35,969 bases of DNA from Calcarisporiella thermophila CBS 279.70 (lineage: Eukaryota; Calcarisporiellomycota): contig NW_027192200.1 of NCBI RefSeq assembly GCF_041956535.1, positions 116,536 through 152,504 on the forward strand, given 5' to 3'. The position numbers and the translations under genes were made by a program. Under the pieces are notes generated by a model. It did no database searches. It was not told the origin of the DNA and saw nothing but the letters and a program-made list of their open reading frames with translations. Positions 1-14,249 of the stretch are shown here, piece after piece. The first letter of the stretch is position 1; each line of letters opens with the position of its first letter.

Positions 1-233
1 TTGACTATGTTGCGGAGGAGCTCATTCAACAATCGGTACAGAAGATTTGCAAAAACAAAACCTGTCTGATAATTGCACATCGCCTGAAGAGCGTTCTCGA
101 TTTGGATAAGGTGCTCGTACTGGATGCAGGTCGCGTGGTAGAGTTTGACACTCCAAAGAATCTGTTGGATATCGAAAATGGCCATTTCAACCAGATGGTG
201 AAAAGGACAAATCTTGAGATAGCCCTTTCTTAG
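1..233 (+). CDS. ABC transporter, ABCC (MRP) type, C-terminal end of second nucleotide-binding domain (partial)
   Basis: The 5' part lies outside the window. The frame starting at base 3 gives 76 residues up to TAG at 231-233. They contain the switch (H-loop) histidine in CLIIAHRLKSV, then the motif DKVLVLDAGRVVEFDTP, which is the usual end of an ATP-binding cassette, and a short tail. The VVEFDTP form with a short tail is typical of the second nucleotide-binding domain of ABCC/MRP/YCF1-like full transporters, which use ATP to move conjugated or anionic substrates across membranes. Substrate and membrane cannot be told from this fragment. An alternative is another full-length ABC exporter class; the ABCC reading is favoured by the sequence after the H-loop. 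No intron is visible in this portion. Confidence 0.85.
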   Translation, partial: DYVAEELIQQSVQKICKNKTCLIIAHRLKSVLDLDKVLVLDAGRVVEFDTPKNLLDIENGHFNQMVKRTNLEIALS

Positions 234-598
234 AGCCGTGCAGTACATGGAAGAGAAATTTGGTTGAAATTTTTAGAAATTATTTATAATAAATGAGATT
301 TTAATTCTCCAAGAATTTTTAATCCTGGTCATATGTGCTGAATTTAGAAATTCGAAATTTAAAATATCAGAAGCATCCGCCACTGTTTATATATCTTTTA
401 TCAATTCGAAATCTATGTGCTCTGATTGGTATTAGACGTCACCATTGTATATGATCCTATGTGGCTCAGTAACGTGACTGACTATGTGATGTCGTGTGAG
501 TGGCAAAAAAGGAATATAATATAGGGTGAGTTGACGTGACATTAGCTGTGCACTGAGATAATTACTCTGGTGGAATCTCCAGTAATCGTGTTGGTTTA
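234..598. other. Intergenic region between ABC transporter and LITAF-like gene
   Basis: 365 bp between two genes on the same strand. It is AT-rich, with AATAAA-like sequence just after the transporter stop (around 288-294) that may serve 3'-end formation. The rest presumably holds the promoter and 5' leader of the LITAF-like gene. No supported coding sequence: the small reverse-strand frame at 432-623 resembles nothing and overlaps the LITAF start. Confidence 0.5.
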
Positions 599-993
599 AT
601 GAAGACATATTACGAAACCTCATCCCTCGTTAAATTGCGTAAGTTCCCTGACTTTTCTGTTCGCGTGCATTGTCCATATTGCAATACCGTGGTAATGACG
701 GCCATTCGATACCGTAATGGAGTGCTGGTATGGTTGATAGCTTTTGCACTGTATGTATTGGATGGACCATATGCAAAGGAGTTCTACTAATGCTTTTTAC
801 TTGCCAGGCTGGTGTTCACCTTTTTCTTTTGTTTTATTCCCTTTCTTGTTGAGAATTTTAAAGGTGAGTCCGAGGCCAAATGTACTCCAGAGTGTCTTGT
901 ACACTTATACTAACCTATTTGTTGGCGACCCTAGATGTGGAGCACATATGTCCAGTGTGTGGAAATCGAATCACTTATATATATCGTATTTAA
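599..993 (+). CDS. LITAF-domain (SIMPLE-like) membrane protein, 88 residues, three exons
   Basis: Exons 599-750, 808-863 and 935-993 join in frame; the introns of 57 and 71 nt start GTATGT and GTGAGT and end in CAG or TAG, with TACTAAT/TACTAAC branch sites. The protein has a first CPYC knuckle (C25, C28), then a hydrophobic stretch (about residues 42-64) ending in CFIPF, and a second HxCPxC knuckle (H73, C75, C78). This is the complete LITAF zinc-binding fold with its in-plane membrane segment. Family members sit on the cytosolic face of late endosomes, lysosomes or the plasma membrane. The N-terminal extension is only about 20 residues and lacks the proline-rich PPxY/PTAP motifs that animal LITAF uses to bind Nedd4 or TSG101. 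A further upstream exon cannot be excluded. No single open frame covers this gene, so naive gene calling would miss it. Confidence 0.88.
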
Positions 994-1259
994 TGTAGAT
1001 TTATGTAGATCTAGAGGTGTTTACTAACACCGTTGTAATTAATTTCAATCGGTAAATATATATACCCAAGGTTTTGAACTATTAGAGAAATTTTGTTCCT
1101 TTAACAATATAATACGAATTCCTTGAACTTGCAAAACAAAAAAAAAATAATAAATGGTATATGTATTTATATTTATATATTTCAGTAATTAGGCAATCCA
1201 CTTGGCTAATAGCTAATGTTACACTCTAAATACATCAAGAAGTATATAAATCGGCACGC
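994..1259. other. Convergent 3' spacer (LITAF-like / RAD30)
   Basis: 266 bp between two converging genes. It is very AT-rich, with an A-run around 1138-1147 and AATAAAT near 1147-1153 that could act as a polyadenylation signal. No coding signal. Confidence 0.4.
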
Positions 1260-3820
1260 CTACTTATGTGATTCTAGAAAAAACGGCTTTACTTTTGGTC
1301 GCTTGCTCGGGGATTCATAGAGAGTTTTTTCCACCTTTAACGAGTCTGCCTTACGTCGCTCACTTTGAAGAGGGTCTGCAGCAACGACTGTAGAAGAAGA
1401 TGGAGTATGAGACTCGCGTTGAAGACGTATTGCCAAGTGATAATCCTGGTGCTCAACCCAGCGTGCAGACTCAATTTTGGAATTACATTCCTCGCATCGA
1501 ATCCACTCATTGCTCCGCTCTTCTCCATCCGCGCTCTTAGCAGATTCCATATTTACTTTTTCCCCTTCGTCATCCCTTGGTTCCATCCCACCTTTTACTC
1601 CCGCATTCTCTTTAGCATTACCAGGAGTTTTTTGGAAAAATCGAAGCAATCCTTTCAGCTCTTTCTTTTCCACAGGCTTCTCTGATTTGTAAAACCGAGA
1701 TTCATCAGAGGATGAATGGGTGACTTCCCTTTTTTCATTTAATATGGCTTCATTTGATATTTTGACATTGCCTCGCAGTGTAGCAGAAGACTGGAAGAAG
1801 GTGGTGATATCTTTCGAGGTGGCGCTCTCATCTTTTTGTATCCCGAGGGCTGCAATGGAGATACCCGTGATGGGGGTTTGATGCTCGAGTGAGCCGAAAA
1901 AAAGCTCTAGCAGCTTTTGGGATAGTGTATCTAGGAAACAAATATCGGCTTCTCTTGTTAAAGTAAGTCGTTTGAAAATTACAAAGCACTAATAGAGTAC
2001 CAGGCGATTTGAGCTCTTTTCTGTGAATGAAGGGACAGGACTTTGATTTGCTCTTATAGGCTCCTCTTTGTCGGTAGTTTAGCTGAAAGAATAGGTAGAA
2101 AGATAAGCGTTTCTATCCTCTAGCTCTTACCACATATAATAGTTCAATACTCACGACCAAAGTCTTGGGCCAATGAGAGTTTGCTTCGAAATTAGAGGTC
2201 ACCCTGCTGTAGAGCTCGGAGCTCAAAACCCCAATCCAATGTTTAACTTCATTGTCTGTGCGTATCGGCTTGGGAAACGACTTGGCACACATCATAGACT
2301 TGTTGTTTTCCTTGACTGGGGTCACTGCATGGAGTTTGTTATCAATCTAGAGCGCAAGATAGAATAAAGGCAAGCAAAATAAGTACCTTCACTAAAGTCT
2401 ATTCCTCGTGATATGTTATATAGCCATAGTCCGCTCCCAAATTTAGCTTGCAGCTCTTCTTCTGAGTACTGCCAGAGGTCGCCCGCAGTGACCACTTCCA
2501 ACTCGGCCTCAACTTCTTTTCCTAATTTTCCACCCAGATTGCGAATTTTTTGGAATGGCAGATTGCGCATGAAAGGTAAAACTGCCCTTGGGCGCATTAT
2601 TGTCTAAATAGCGAAGTCAACATTAAAGTGCACAATATTGTGGGATAGTGATTGAATGCATACCTGATTGTTTGGTTTATTGAGGCCCGAGCATAATTTT
2701 GCGAGCGTCTTGTTCTGTGCGATTCCTATTTTTTTTTAAAAAAAAGCATTAGCCAATAGGAGGGGCGCTTCCAAAAGTGAGAGATATAATATACCTGCAG
2801 AACAAGTGTATCCCAGCTCATCGAAGACAGCTGTTCGTATCTCAATAGCGTATTCCGCAGCGATCATTAGCTGAACTTCTGCCCATTCACCTTTTATTTC
2901 TTCCCCTTCTCCTTCGTCCTCATCAACGCCCACCAACACGCCTAGCCCATCCCATCTGACGGGTGGAATCTCGACTTCATCAAGACTTTCTTCGTCTCCA
3001 GTTCTAGATTGAAAATAACGATCTAAGATCGTTTGATTCACTTTATCAGTAACATCAAGGAAGCCCTCGTCGATGCTCCCACGTTGTAATCGCGAGCAAA
3101 ATCGTTCTAACACTGAAAAAATCTGTCGACTTGCTCGTCGGTACGGGTCAAGTGAAACTTTGTGAGTATGTGGACTCGGGTTTGGATGATATTTGAATTC
3201 AGTGTCGCCGTTTGCATAGGTTGCGACATGAACAAACTGGATATCTTTGGAGGATACAAAAGTGGCTTACTTTACTCATCCAAAAAAAAAAGCAGGGCCT
3301 CATTTACCTGGACAAAGTTTCTTTGCCTCTTCGGGAGTACAAAGACGTTTCACCCCAAATGCTCTTGCTGCGTAATTAACTGTAGAAAATTCCAGTTTCA
3401 ATCAGAATTCACTGTGAAAAGGGCCTCTTTTTGAAGTACTTACTCGCAATTAACCCGTTCCATTGCAATACTGCAACTGGTTTCTCATTTGGAATCCCAA
3501 GTCGTAGCTGCTCTAATTATTTGGATTCAAGCCAAATTAATAAATGTTCATAAAATAAAAATAAACACAGCATTAAGCCCACCAACTTGACAATAGAAGC
3601 AATCTAAATGGATAAATTATCCAAAAAAAATAAAATACACCAATGAAGAGAAAATTAGTCTTCGCGTTAACTCCACTGCCAAACTCATGCACGAGAAACT
3701 GGTACCTAAATCGATGTGTAAGATAGCACGTTGATTCCTTAGTTCAGTTGGCAAAATTCTCTTCTTTTCTGACGGGTTGCTATCGGCTAACGGCTTGAAA
3801 AATGTAGAGGACATCGACAC
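1260..3820 (-). CDS. RAD30: DNA polymerase eta (translesion Y-family polymerase), 646 residues, ten exons
   Basis: Exons in transcript order: 3820-3706, 3603-3583, 3512-3444, 3379-3308, 3244-2795, 2725-2664, 2603-2387, 2315-2155, 2082-2001, 1951-1260. Phases close exactly to 646 codons plus stop. Catalytic carboxylates are in HIDLDCFY (D37, D39) and in RGSIDEGFLDVT (D151, E152). The motifs EQLRLGIP, PVAVLQWNGLIA, CSAGIAQNKTLAKLCSGLNKP and the GDLWQYSEEELQ/WLYNISRGID helix-hairpin region identify polymerase eta, which copies past UV photoproducts in the nucleus. A ubiquitin-binding UBZ3 finger is intact near the C terminus (C569, C572, H584, H588). FF-type PCNA-binding candidates occur at 462-469, 515-522 and the extreme C terminus, none with the canonical glutamine. 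Exon 2 is only 21 nt and carries D39. The gene is divergent from PFK. Confidence 0.96.
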
Positions 3821-3991
3821 TGCTAGTTGAGCATAAAGTGAGTTGTGATATAACGCGACTCATTTTCTTTATTCGTTATATTGAAGAGGCGCAGCAATTT
3901 ACCACCTATCTAGCACCATCTTCGATTGAATTTTTCTACGGAGATAAAAAAATCAAACTCGCTTATCTTGATATTGCACCGCGCTCAAAGA
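3821..3991. promoter_or_regulatory. Shared divergent promoter region, RAD30 / PFK
   Basis: 171 bp separate the start codons of two genes transcribed away from each other, so both promoters and both 5' leaders must fit here or overlap the genes. No TATA box or known binding site stands out with confidence. If PFK began at an upstream in-frame ATG (3926), the spacer would shrink to 105 bp. The call rests on geometry alone. Confidence 0.45.
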
Positions 3992-7292
<3,301 letters not shown>

Positions 7293-7584
7293 ACTATCTT
7301 GTCTCATACAACACTCATAATAAAACTTGATGGGATGTACCACTTGATGTAAGGAGTGTGCTAGGTAGATGGAGATCTTTAAAAAATATGCAATTTGGAC
7401 TCTTCGTAACCAAAGTGTATCTGCTGACTTTGGATATCCATGGGTATATTGGCTCTAGCCAACAGGGTGAGGAAACAAGATATAAATCAATAAATTATAT
7501 ATTAGAATTATATTGTATTGTATTGTATGCGCAAGAGAGTACAAACTGATATACAATTAACAAAACATCTATACGGGTGGTTGG

Positions 7585-10500
7585 TTAGGTCTGGCCTGAG
7601 GGGCTCTGAAGTATCTTGTCTAATCTATCAAATAATCCCTCCATCCGCGCCAACCTTTCCTCTATATTTACAAGCATGCGATTGGTCCCCGTTAAATACG
7701 GGTCGTCTGCCTGGCGCTTGCCAGGGATCTGAGTAGACGAAGAAGGAACGGGAGAAGACGACAGTACATTTTTACTACACACACTTGCAGTTTGCGGAGC
7801 ACCAAATTCCTCGGCCCACGGATTCTCATCGGGATCAATTTTCTCATCTTGAAGACCAAGTTTATGATGCAGCTTTACTAGGTGCTTTTCTACTCGTTGC
7901 AGGTCGTCCCCTGTCGCCACCTCTTTTCGCTTGCGCTCTACTTGCTTCTTCCACGCGGTGCGGTATTCTTCGTGTAACTCGAAGAAGATCAACTCAGGGA
8001 AGAGGCTTTCGTTCTGGCGCATTCCAGGCGTGAGGGTGTAGAGCTCAGTTTGGGCGAGCCAGCGCGTTATGTTTCGCATCCAAGTTTGCTCCGCCTAAAT
8101 GAATGTAAATGATAATCCATAAAAAAATTAAACAGGCCGAAATGGAAGGTATTGGATAGCTACCTCCTTTTCGCTCACTTTATACACACCGTTTATCAGG
8201 GCGATAAGAACATTGAGCAGAACTATCGCTGTGCTAAACGAAAAGAGCACCTTAAGAATCACAACTGTCATATTGTCATCGAATGGATCTAGTGTTTCGT
8301 ATTGTCCAAGGAGAAAGTTATATGTGCTTCGCAGAGCATCAAACCAAAAATCGAAGTGGTTCTCTCCTGAGGCAGTGTCCGAGACTTGGGTAATGTTTCC
8401 ACGAAGTATTCCACGATTCGATGAATCGTTAGTTAAGCTGATAGTGCTTATGGTAGGCTGGTTCTTGATATCTTTGAGCAAAAGATAGAATGCATGGGAG
8501 AACGCCAACAGAATAATGAGTAACACTACGAGAAAGGAGGCAATACGCTGGAACACTTGGGTTATGATGCCAATGAAGATACCAAAGAAATGAAGCACGC
8601 GCAGCTGCATCACAAGATTAACCCAAAGAATTAGCATGGATATCGAGTTTGCCCAAGAGGGGACATTCTTGATGCCGAGAACATATAGCAAGCTCGTGGC
8701 GAGAACAGAACAATACGTCGCGAGATTGACATAGTTGTGAAATTGCCAGAGATACCGCTTTCCCTCGCAGGTAAATTGTCTATATTCTAGTAAAATAAAT
8801 ATACCCGAGAGGAAACCCGAAAGAATGCCTAGGGCGCTCCTAGATATGCCGGAGAAATCTACTATGAGGGCCGCAAAAACACCAAAATAGAGCAACTCAA
8901 AAAATACATTGAGTGCATAGGCCCACCAGCCGTACGCTCTCCATTTCTGGTTGATGATGGGCAGCATGATATTGGGGTTTTTAGAAATTACGACATCATT
9001 GTCGAGGATGACTTGGACGAAAATGCTTCTATTGCTTGGCCGGATCCATTCTTTGAACCACGCCCTAAAAGTTGAAAAATCTTTGCGCGGGTAGTGGCAA
9101 ATTCCCGGGAAGGGCGACATACAAACAATGGCATTACTTCTTTGTGGATCCGATCTCAAATATTTCAAAAAGGAGGCCATTCGCCTCGATGCCCAATATA
9201 AAACTCCTTTGAATCGCATAGGCAAATATTGCATGTATTCTAAAAACGCTAGACCAGCAAAAGGATTATCTTGAACGCCATATTGTCTATCCTTCTGATA
9301 GTATGCCCAAGCCTCCTGGACGGTGCAAAGTCGCGAGAGCGTTCGGTAGGTATAGAAGTTCTTTCTGGAAGACATGAAATGCTTGCCGCTAATGATATCC
9401 GGATCCAAGAGGTCCGGCATGGCTTCCTCCGAGGGATGGGGCACGAAGTATGGCGAATCCTTGCTAGTGCAAAATATGGCAATCGAGTTCAAGACGGAGT
9501 CGAGTACATCTGAGTATTTGGAGCAGAGAGTTGGCAAGCTCTCCACCACAGGTACCATATAATATATCACTCCGGTTTGATTGGCCTTTTGGACGCTTGC
9601 CTCAGCAGCTTTGAAGATATTCTCACCGAAATCGCTCTGTATAGTAGCTGAGAGAATACTAGAGGTTCCCCCAGGATGTTTTAGTGGGAAATGCCTGCAG
9701 CGTGATACCGCCTTTAAAACTATACTCCCCAATCTTCTATCCAGCATCATATTCAGGTACAATTCTCCATCAGGATTTCTTTCATAAAGCAACATGGGAA
9801 CCTGCTCCAGAATATTACAGAAGAGATCCTCGACGTGTGAAATACCACCAGCGGGAAGAGGGTGCCACTCACCCTTCAGCTCCAAGATAAGCTGGTCCAA
9901 GCATCCCATCTGACTCGCGCACATATATGCTTCCAGCATCTCGGGGAGTTTAAGAGGGACGTCAAACGGCTCCCACCGCTCATTTACAAACTGTTGATAG
10001 TGTAATGTCACCGTAGTTCCCCTCAAATGGAATCCGTCAAAGAGATATAACTCATTGTGTCTAGTGAAATAGCACAGATGCATTTTCAAGCTTTCTTTTA
10101 CTCCCCAAATTTGTAGATATATATGATTGACAATCAGGAAATGGCGCTCGTCGATCCAAATAACATAGCATGGTCCGTTAGTATTGATTGGAAGAGCAGG
10201 GCCTGCCTTCGTCTCTCTCCATATTCTAATCGAGGAGGACGAGCGGGTCCATTTCAGCAGCAGTGCACAATTCGGAGATGTAATAGAGAGCTGATCAAAC
10301 TCAAGGACGTCGACTGGTTCATATAGTGGTTCAATATCTTTCTTCAATTCCTCTACGTATTCTTGGCTATCTGAATAATATTCCGGGACAAGCAGATTGT
10401 AGAGCTTGAAAGTTCGGCGGTTACAGTTGTATTGGAAGAGTTTTGAACCGATCAACTTAGTCCTAGTGTGAAACGAAAGAGGGAGGAATTGACGACAAAG

Positions 10501-11583
10501 TACCCTTCCTCTCTCAATATCGATCAGTAAGCATTCACGGAGGTCGCCCGAAGTGGGGATTTTGTTGATAAGCACAGTGTATTTGGGATTACACGCAAGC
10601 TCCCACTCACCCTGCAAGCGCATCTGGAAATGCACCATCGGGTTGCTATTCGAGAATACTCTGAGTGTCAACTCGGAGCCTTTATTGATCTCCGTGAAGA
10701 GCACATTGTTGTAAAGGTAATAATATTTCGAAAAACGACGCTTGTTCCCGGGCCAAAAGGAAAGGGAGGTGGGATCAAGGAGGACATAAAAGTCATGTCG
10801 TGGTAGGGCTGGCTTATTTCTGATGAGAAACCGGTCGTAAAGGAAGAGTGTACCATAGGTTAACTTACAAGCCAATGTCAGTTGGTATTCGTTAAGCGAC
10901 CCGCCCTCTTTCCCTTTGTATATATAATAGCAACCGCTATCTTCGTAAAATACGACAAAGTGATATCCAAAGAACTTGCACAATATCTTTTCTGGCGCGG
11001 CCATGTTCTTGAAGAAACCGAATTCTTGCTCCACCCCCTTTTGGTTCAGCACAATGGGAGCAAGATTACACGTGATAGGAAATAGAACCGCAATAAATTC
11101 GCCGTGCTTAGAAAGAGAGAGGGTGTAAGGATTGTTGCCCCACCTCTCATATCCGTTCAGCAATATATCTAGCTGGAAATCAATGGCTGTTCCGCCTGTC
11201 ACTTGCGGAAGCCTACCAAAGTTCAAGTCACCATTGCTCCAAAGCACGGCAGCGAATTGTCCATCCTCAGAAATAGCTTGATACATAATATCGTGGCTTT
11301 CCGTGATTGTCTCAATTATTGGCGATGCGTTATTATATTCATTAGAGACTGGACGCGTCATATGTTCCTTTTTACTTATGCTGCGTCCATTTGTCGTGAA
11401 ATTGTCTCTTGTAGGGCCAACTGTTACTGGATACGAAAGCTTCTCCCGAGTTTTGCTCCTTGAATTTTCTTTATTTTTAGAAGTTCGAGAATCAGACTCG
11501 GATGGAACAGCTTCCTGCCCAGGAAAAACGGCTGAGGACTGGGGAGGTTCATCGAGATATATTATATACGGATTATCGTTCAT
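7585..11583 (-). CDS. TRP-like cation channel with long N-terminal domain, about 1309 residues, two exons
   Basis: Exon 1 is 11583-8164 (1140 codons) and exon 2 is 8094-7585, joined over a 69-nt intron. Residues about 1-860 are hydrophilic, with repeated short hydrophobic strands near the N terminus that look like a WD40/beta-propeller-type region, followed by a helical linker. About 880-1135 hold six membrane segments: YALNVFFELLYFGVFAALIV and following, with a re-entrant loop around FWFDALRSTYNFLLGQYE and a last helix MTVVILKVLFSFSTAIVLLN. The helix-pore-helix layout and the aliphatic end of S6 (NVLIALING) fit the TRP/ion-transport superfamily. Exon 2 carries the conserved post-S6 segment (WMRNITRWLAQTELY) and a predicted coiled coil near the C terminus (IEERLARMEGLFDRLDKIL) suited to tetramer assembly. 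Ion, gating stimulus and membrane are unknown. A vacuolar Yvc1 identity is unlikely given the length. Confidence 0.8.
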
Positions 11584-12552
11584 TAACAGGATAAATACTA
11601 TTTAATAGGTGTGAAACACCAATATAACAATGTAAGAATTATGCTTCTAAAATCACCGAAAGATATAGCTTTGAGAACATACCAAATTAATTTAGGATCA
11701 ACAATGCGTTCTTGCTAGAAAAGTGTACAAAAAGACGAGGTTCAATTATTTCCGCAAAACGAATAGAAATGAGTACTTGTGATAACAATTATTACAATGC
11801 AAATTGGAGTGATTAAAGATGAAATGAAATTCTTACAGCTGTCAACTTAAGACATCATATATAAAAAGAAAGATAGTTTGTCCATTCGATTAGAAACACG
11901 TGAGCAAGGTACCCTACTTGAAGGTATACGCATTGAATAAAATTAAACTCTTATTTTTTGAGCTCATTTCGCGTATATTTAAGATTTTACAATAAAGATT
12001 ATTATCTTCAACCAGATCAAGGGGAACTTCTGCGTGACTGACAGAAATCACAGGACATCAAGCCACATAATGAAGCCTAATAATCATGAGCGGATCGGAA
12101 CTACCATGGCTCGAGTACAGTTGAGCAGAATACAGCAAGTCGGTACTTCCCTATAGCAACGTGATGTTAGTGATATCATTTTTGAGTTGGTCAGCTCAAG
12201 TGTACGCCTGGGGTGATCGAAGCTTGGACTAGAGAGTGCATGTTTATCAACGGATTTTCTTTTCTAGCACTTCTACCGTATCTAGATTGAGCATACCAAA
12301 TTTTCAAATGACTATGTTTAATTTTTACTTACGCTAGCTTACTCTTAAGCAAATTAATTTAAGCGCTTATATGAATATCACAACAGCATTTAGTCAGGGT
12401 TTAATCTCAAACGTTGCCCAGATTTTTGGACAACACTGATTGTTGAATGCCAAATCGAACTACGCCACTTCGCCCAATGTTTGGTGGCGATATTCTCTAG
12501 TAAGTAGACGCGTAGGATTGTGCTCTTTGATATTTTATCTTCCCACTCTAAA
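11584..12552. promoter_or_regulatory. Divergent intergenic region, TRP-like channel / UGO1-like
   Basis: 969 bp between two start codons on opposite strands. It is AT-rich, with no open frame over 60 codons that looks coding and no convincing splice-linked exons. A CACGTG E-box-like hexamer occurs near 11896-11901 and CCAAT sequence near 12474, both common regulatory motifs but unproven here. Upstream non-coding exons of either gene could lie in it. Confidence 0.4.
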
Positions 12553-14060
12553 ATGTCCACCCATTCGCCCGATTTCTACGAAGCTGCTGGGATAAATCCT
12601 CTTGGAATACCAAAGAAGCCTCTGCGGCAACCTATACCGCTTGACTATGCAGCTTACACAGATACTTCACGAGCCGGAGGGGAGATCTATCTCGAAGATG
12701 AAGAGCTCGATACGAAAGAAGCATTGAAGGAACTGTGGAGTGTGGCATTTGTCAAGTTAGTGAGCACTGCAGCAGCTAATCCATTCCAAGTTGGTCAAAC
12801 ATTGCTTCAGGTTCAGTACTTGCCGACCGCTGCGAAACGAAAGGGGAAAGAGAAAACTGAAGATTCCCACGAGCATGGACGAGTAAGTATTGAGGTACTC
12901 AATTGGAATGAATTGGTGTGTAATTTTCGGTTTATTACTCTGAAAGGACTACGATGACGATGAAGAGGAGGACTTCTATGCCTCTGATAGTCACCACGCT
13001 CATACGACAGACGATAGCGAGAACCTCTCTGAAGGGGCTACGAAACTAAATCCCAATGACCCTGTGCTGCAAAAACATCTGCCATCCGATTCCATGGGGT
13101 ATCTTGTACGCACAAACATCTATGATGATTCCACTCGACCTTCTTTTCGAGTCAAACCGCTGGAAAGTGGGATATGGGACTCTATGGGCGTTTTGGTGAA
13201 GCATCCAGACGAAGGGTGGCGATCCTTATTTAAAGGTACCTATATACGATATAATCAAACTTGCAAGTATGGTGAGCTAATTCCGAGTCTAACTATCCTC
13301 TTCAGGGCAATTTACTGATTGGCTTTATGAAATGATGCAGCTCTTTTTGCAGCCATCAATCGAAGGATCCCTTAATGACTCCTTTGGTCTTTATGATGAC
13401 GCAGTTCCGTTTGAGCATCTCGACAATGCAGGTCCCAATATCGCCACTTTGGTATCAAGTCATCTGATAGTGGGTGTATTACTGAGCCCTATAGAGCTCG
13501 TGCGGACAAGGTTAATTGTCCAGACGGCCTCAAAAAAGCATCGCAAGTACAAAGGGCTACTTGATGCACTCCGCACCATTACCGCAGAGGAAGGGCTTAC
13601 CCATCTCTACTTTGGTTCCCATCTCCTTCCCACCCTACTTTATCATACGCTTGGCCCTCTGATTACTACCACCACTCCGCTGATTATTGAGCGTGTCATG
13701 GGTATCTCCTCAGAAGAGTCACCTATTCTATACGGCCTCGCCCAATTTGGCTTGAGCACACTTGAACTTCTTGTAACTTTGCCGCTCGATACCATTCGCA
13801 AACGTCTACAACTCCAGCGGAAGGCACGGGTGAGAGACGGGCGGGAGCTGGAAACCGTGGTAGAAGTCAGGCAGGCGCCATACTCGGGTATGATAGACTG
13901 CGCCAAGAAAATGATAAGGGAAGAAGGAGAGAAGGGTTGGTTAGGGTGGAGATTGGCTCCACTTTATCGGGGATTCAGCTTCCATTTCACCTCGAATGCA
14001 ATGCTCTTTTTGCTGCAGAGCGTGAACGGAGTTGAAGAGCAGGATATAATGGAGTGGTGA
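12553..14060 (+). CDS. UGO1: UGO1/SLC25A46-like mitochondrial outer-membrane carrier-fold protein, 457 residues
   Basis: Exons 12553-12882, 12947-13235 and 13306-14060 close to 457 codons. The start is the ATG at 12553; the frame extends 33 nt upstream only to a GTG. The N-terminal part has a degenerate first carrier repeat (NPFQVGQTLLQVQYLP), then an acidic insert, then GYLVRTNIYDDSTRPSF and DEGWRSLFKG, the hallmark block of the UGO1/SLC25A46 family. Two carrier signatures follow: PIELVRTR and PLDTIRKR, each matching Px[DE]xx[RK]. In yeast Ugo1 sits in the mitochondrial outer membrane and bridges Fzo1 and Mgm1 in membrane fusion, so it is not thought to be a metabolite transporter. That role is inferred by family here. 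Its 3' end faces the AIM18-like gene, 189 bp away. Confidence 0.9.
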
Positions 14061-14249
14061 AGCAACGCTAATTTAGCCTAATAATTTTTGGATACAGCAA
14101 TTATGATGGTTTTTTCTGAGACCTTCGAATTTTGAAATTGAGATTGAAAATCAAATGCGCACATTCGTTTTTGTGTTGATTTTTCCAAGTAAAACAATTT
14201 TAATTAAAGAAAAATAATTTTAAATATTGAGCGACATGGATTGCCCTTA

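Noticed and set aside
1365-1692. Forward frames opposite the RAD30 last exon
   Set aside because: They are antisense shadows of an exon with clear UBZ3 and C-terminal homology on the other strand.
12520-12552. Upstream GTG start for the UGO1-like gene
   Set aside because: Non-ATG initiation is unlikely, and the ATG at 12553 gives a normal N terminus.
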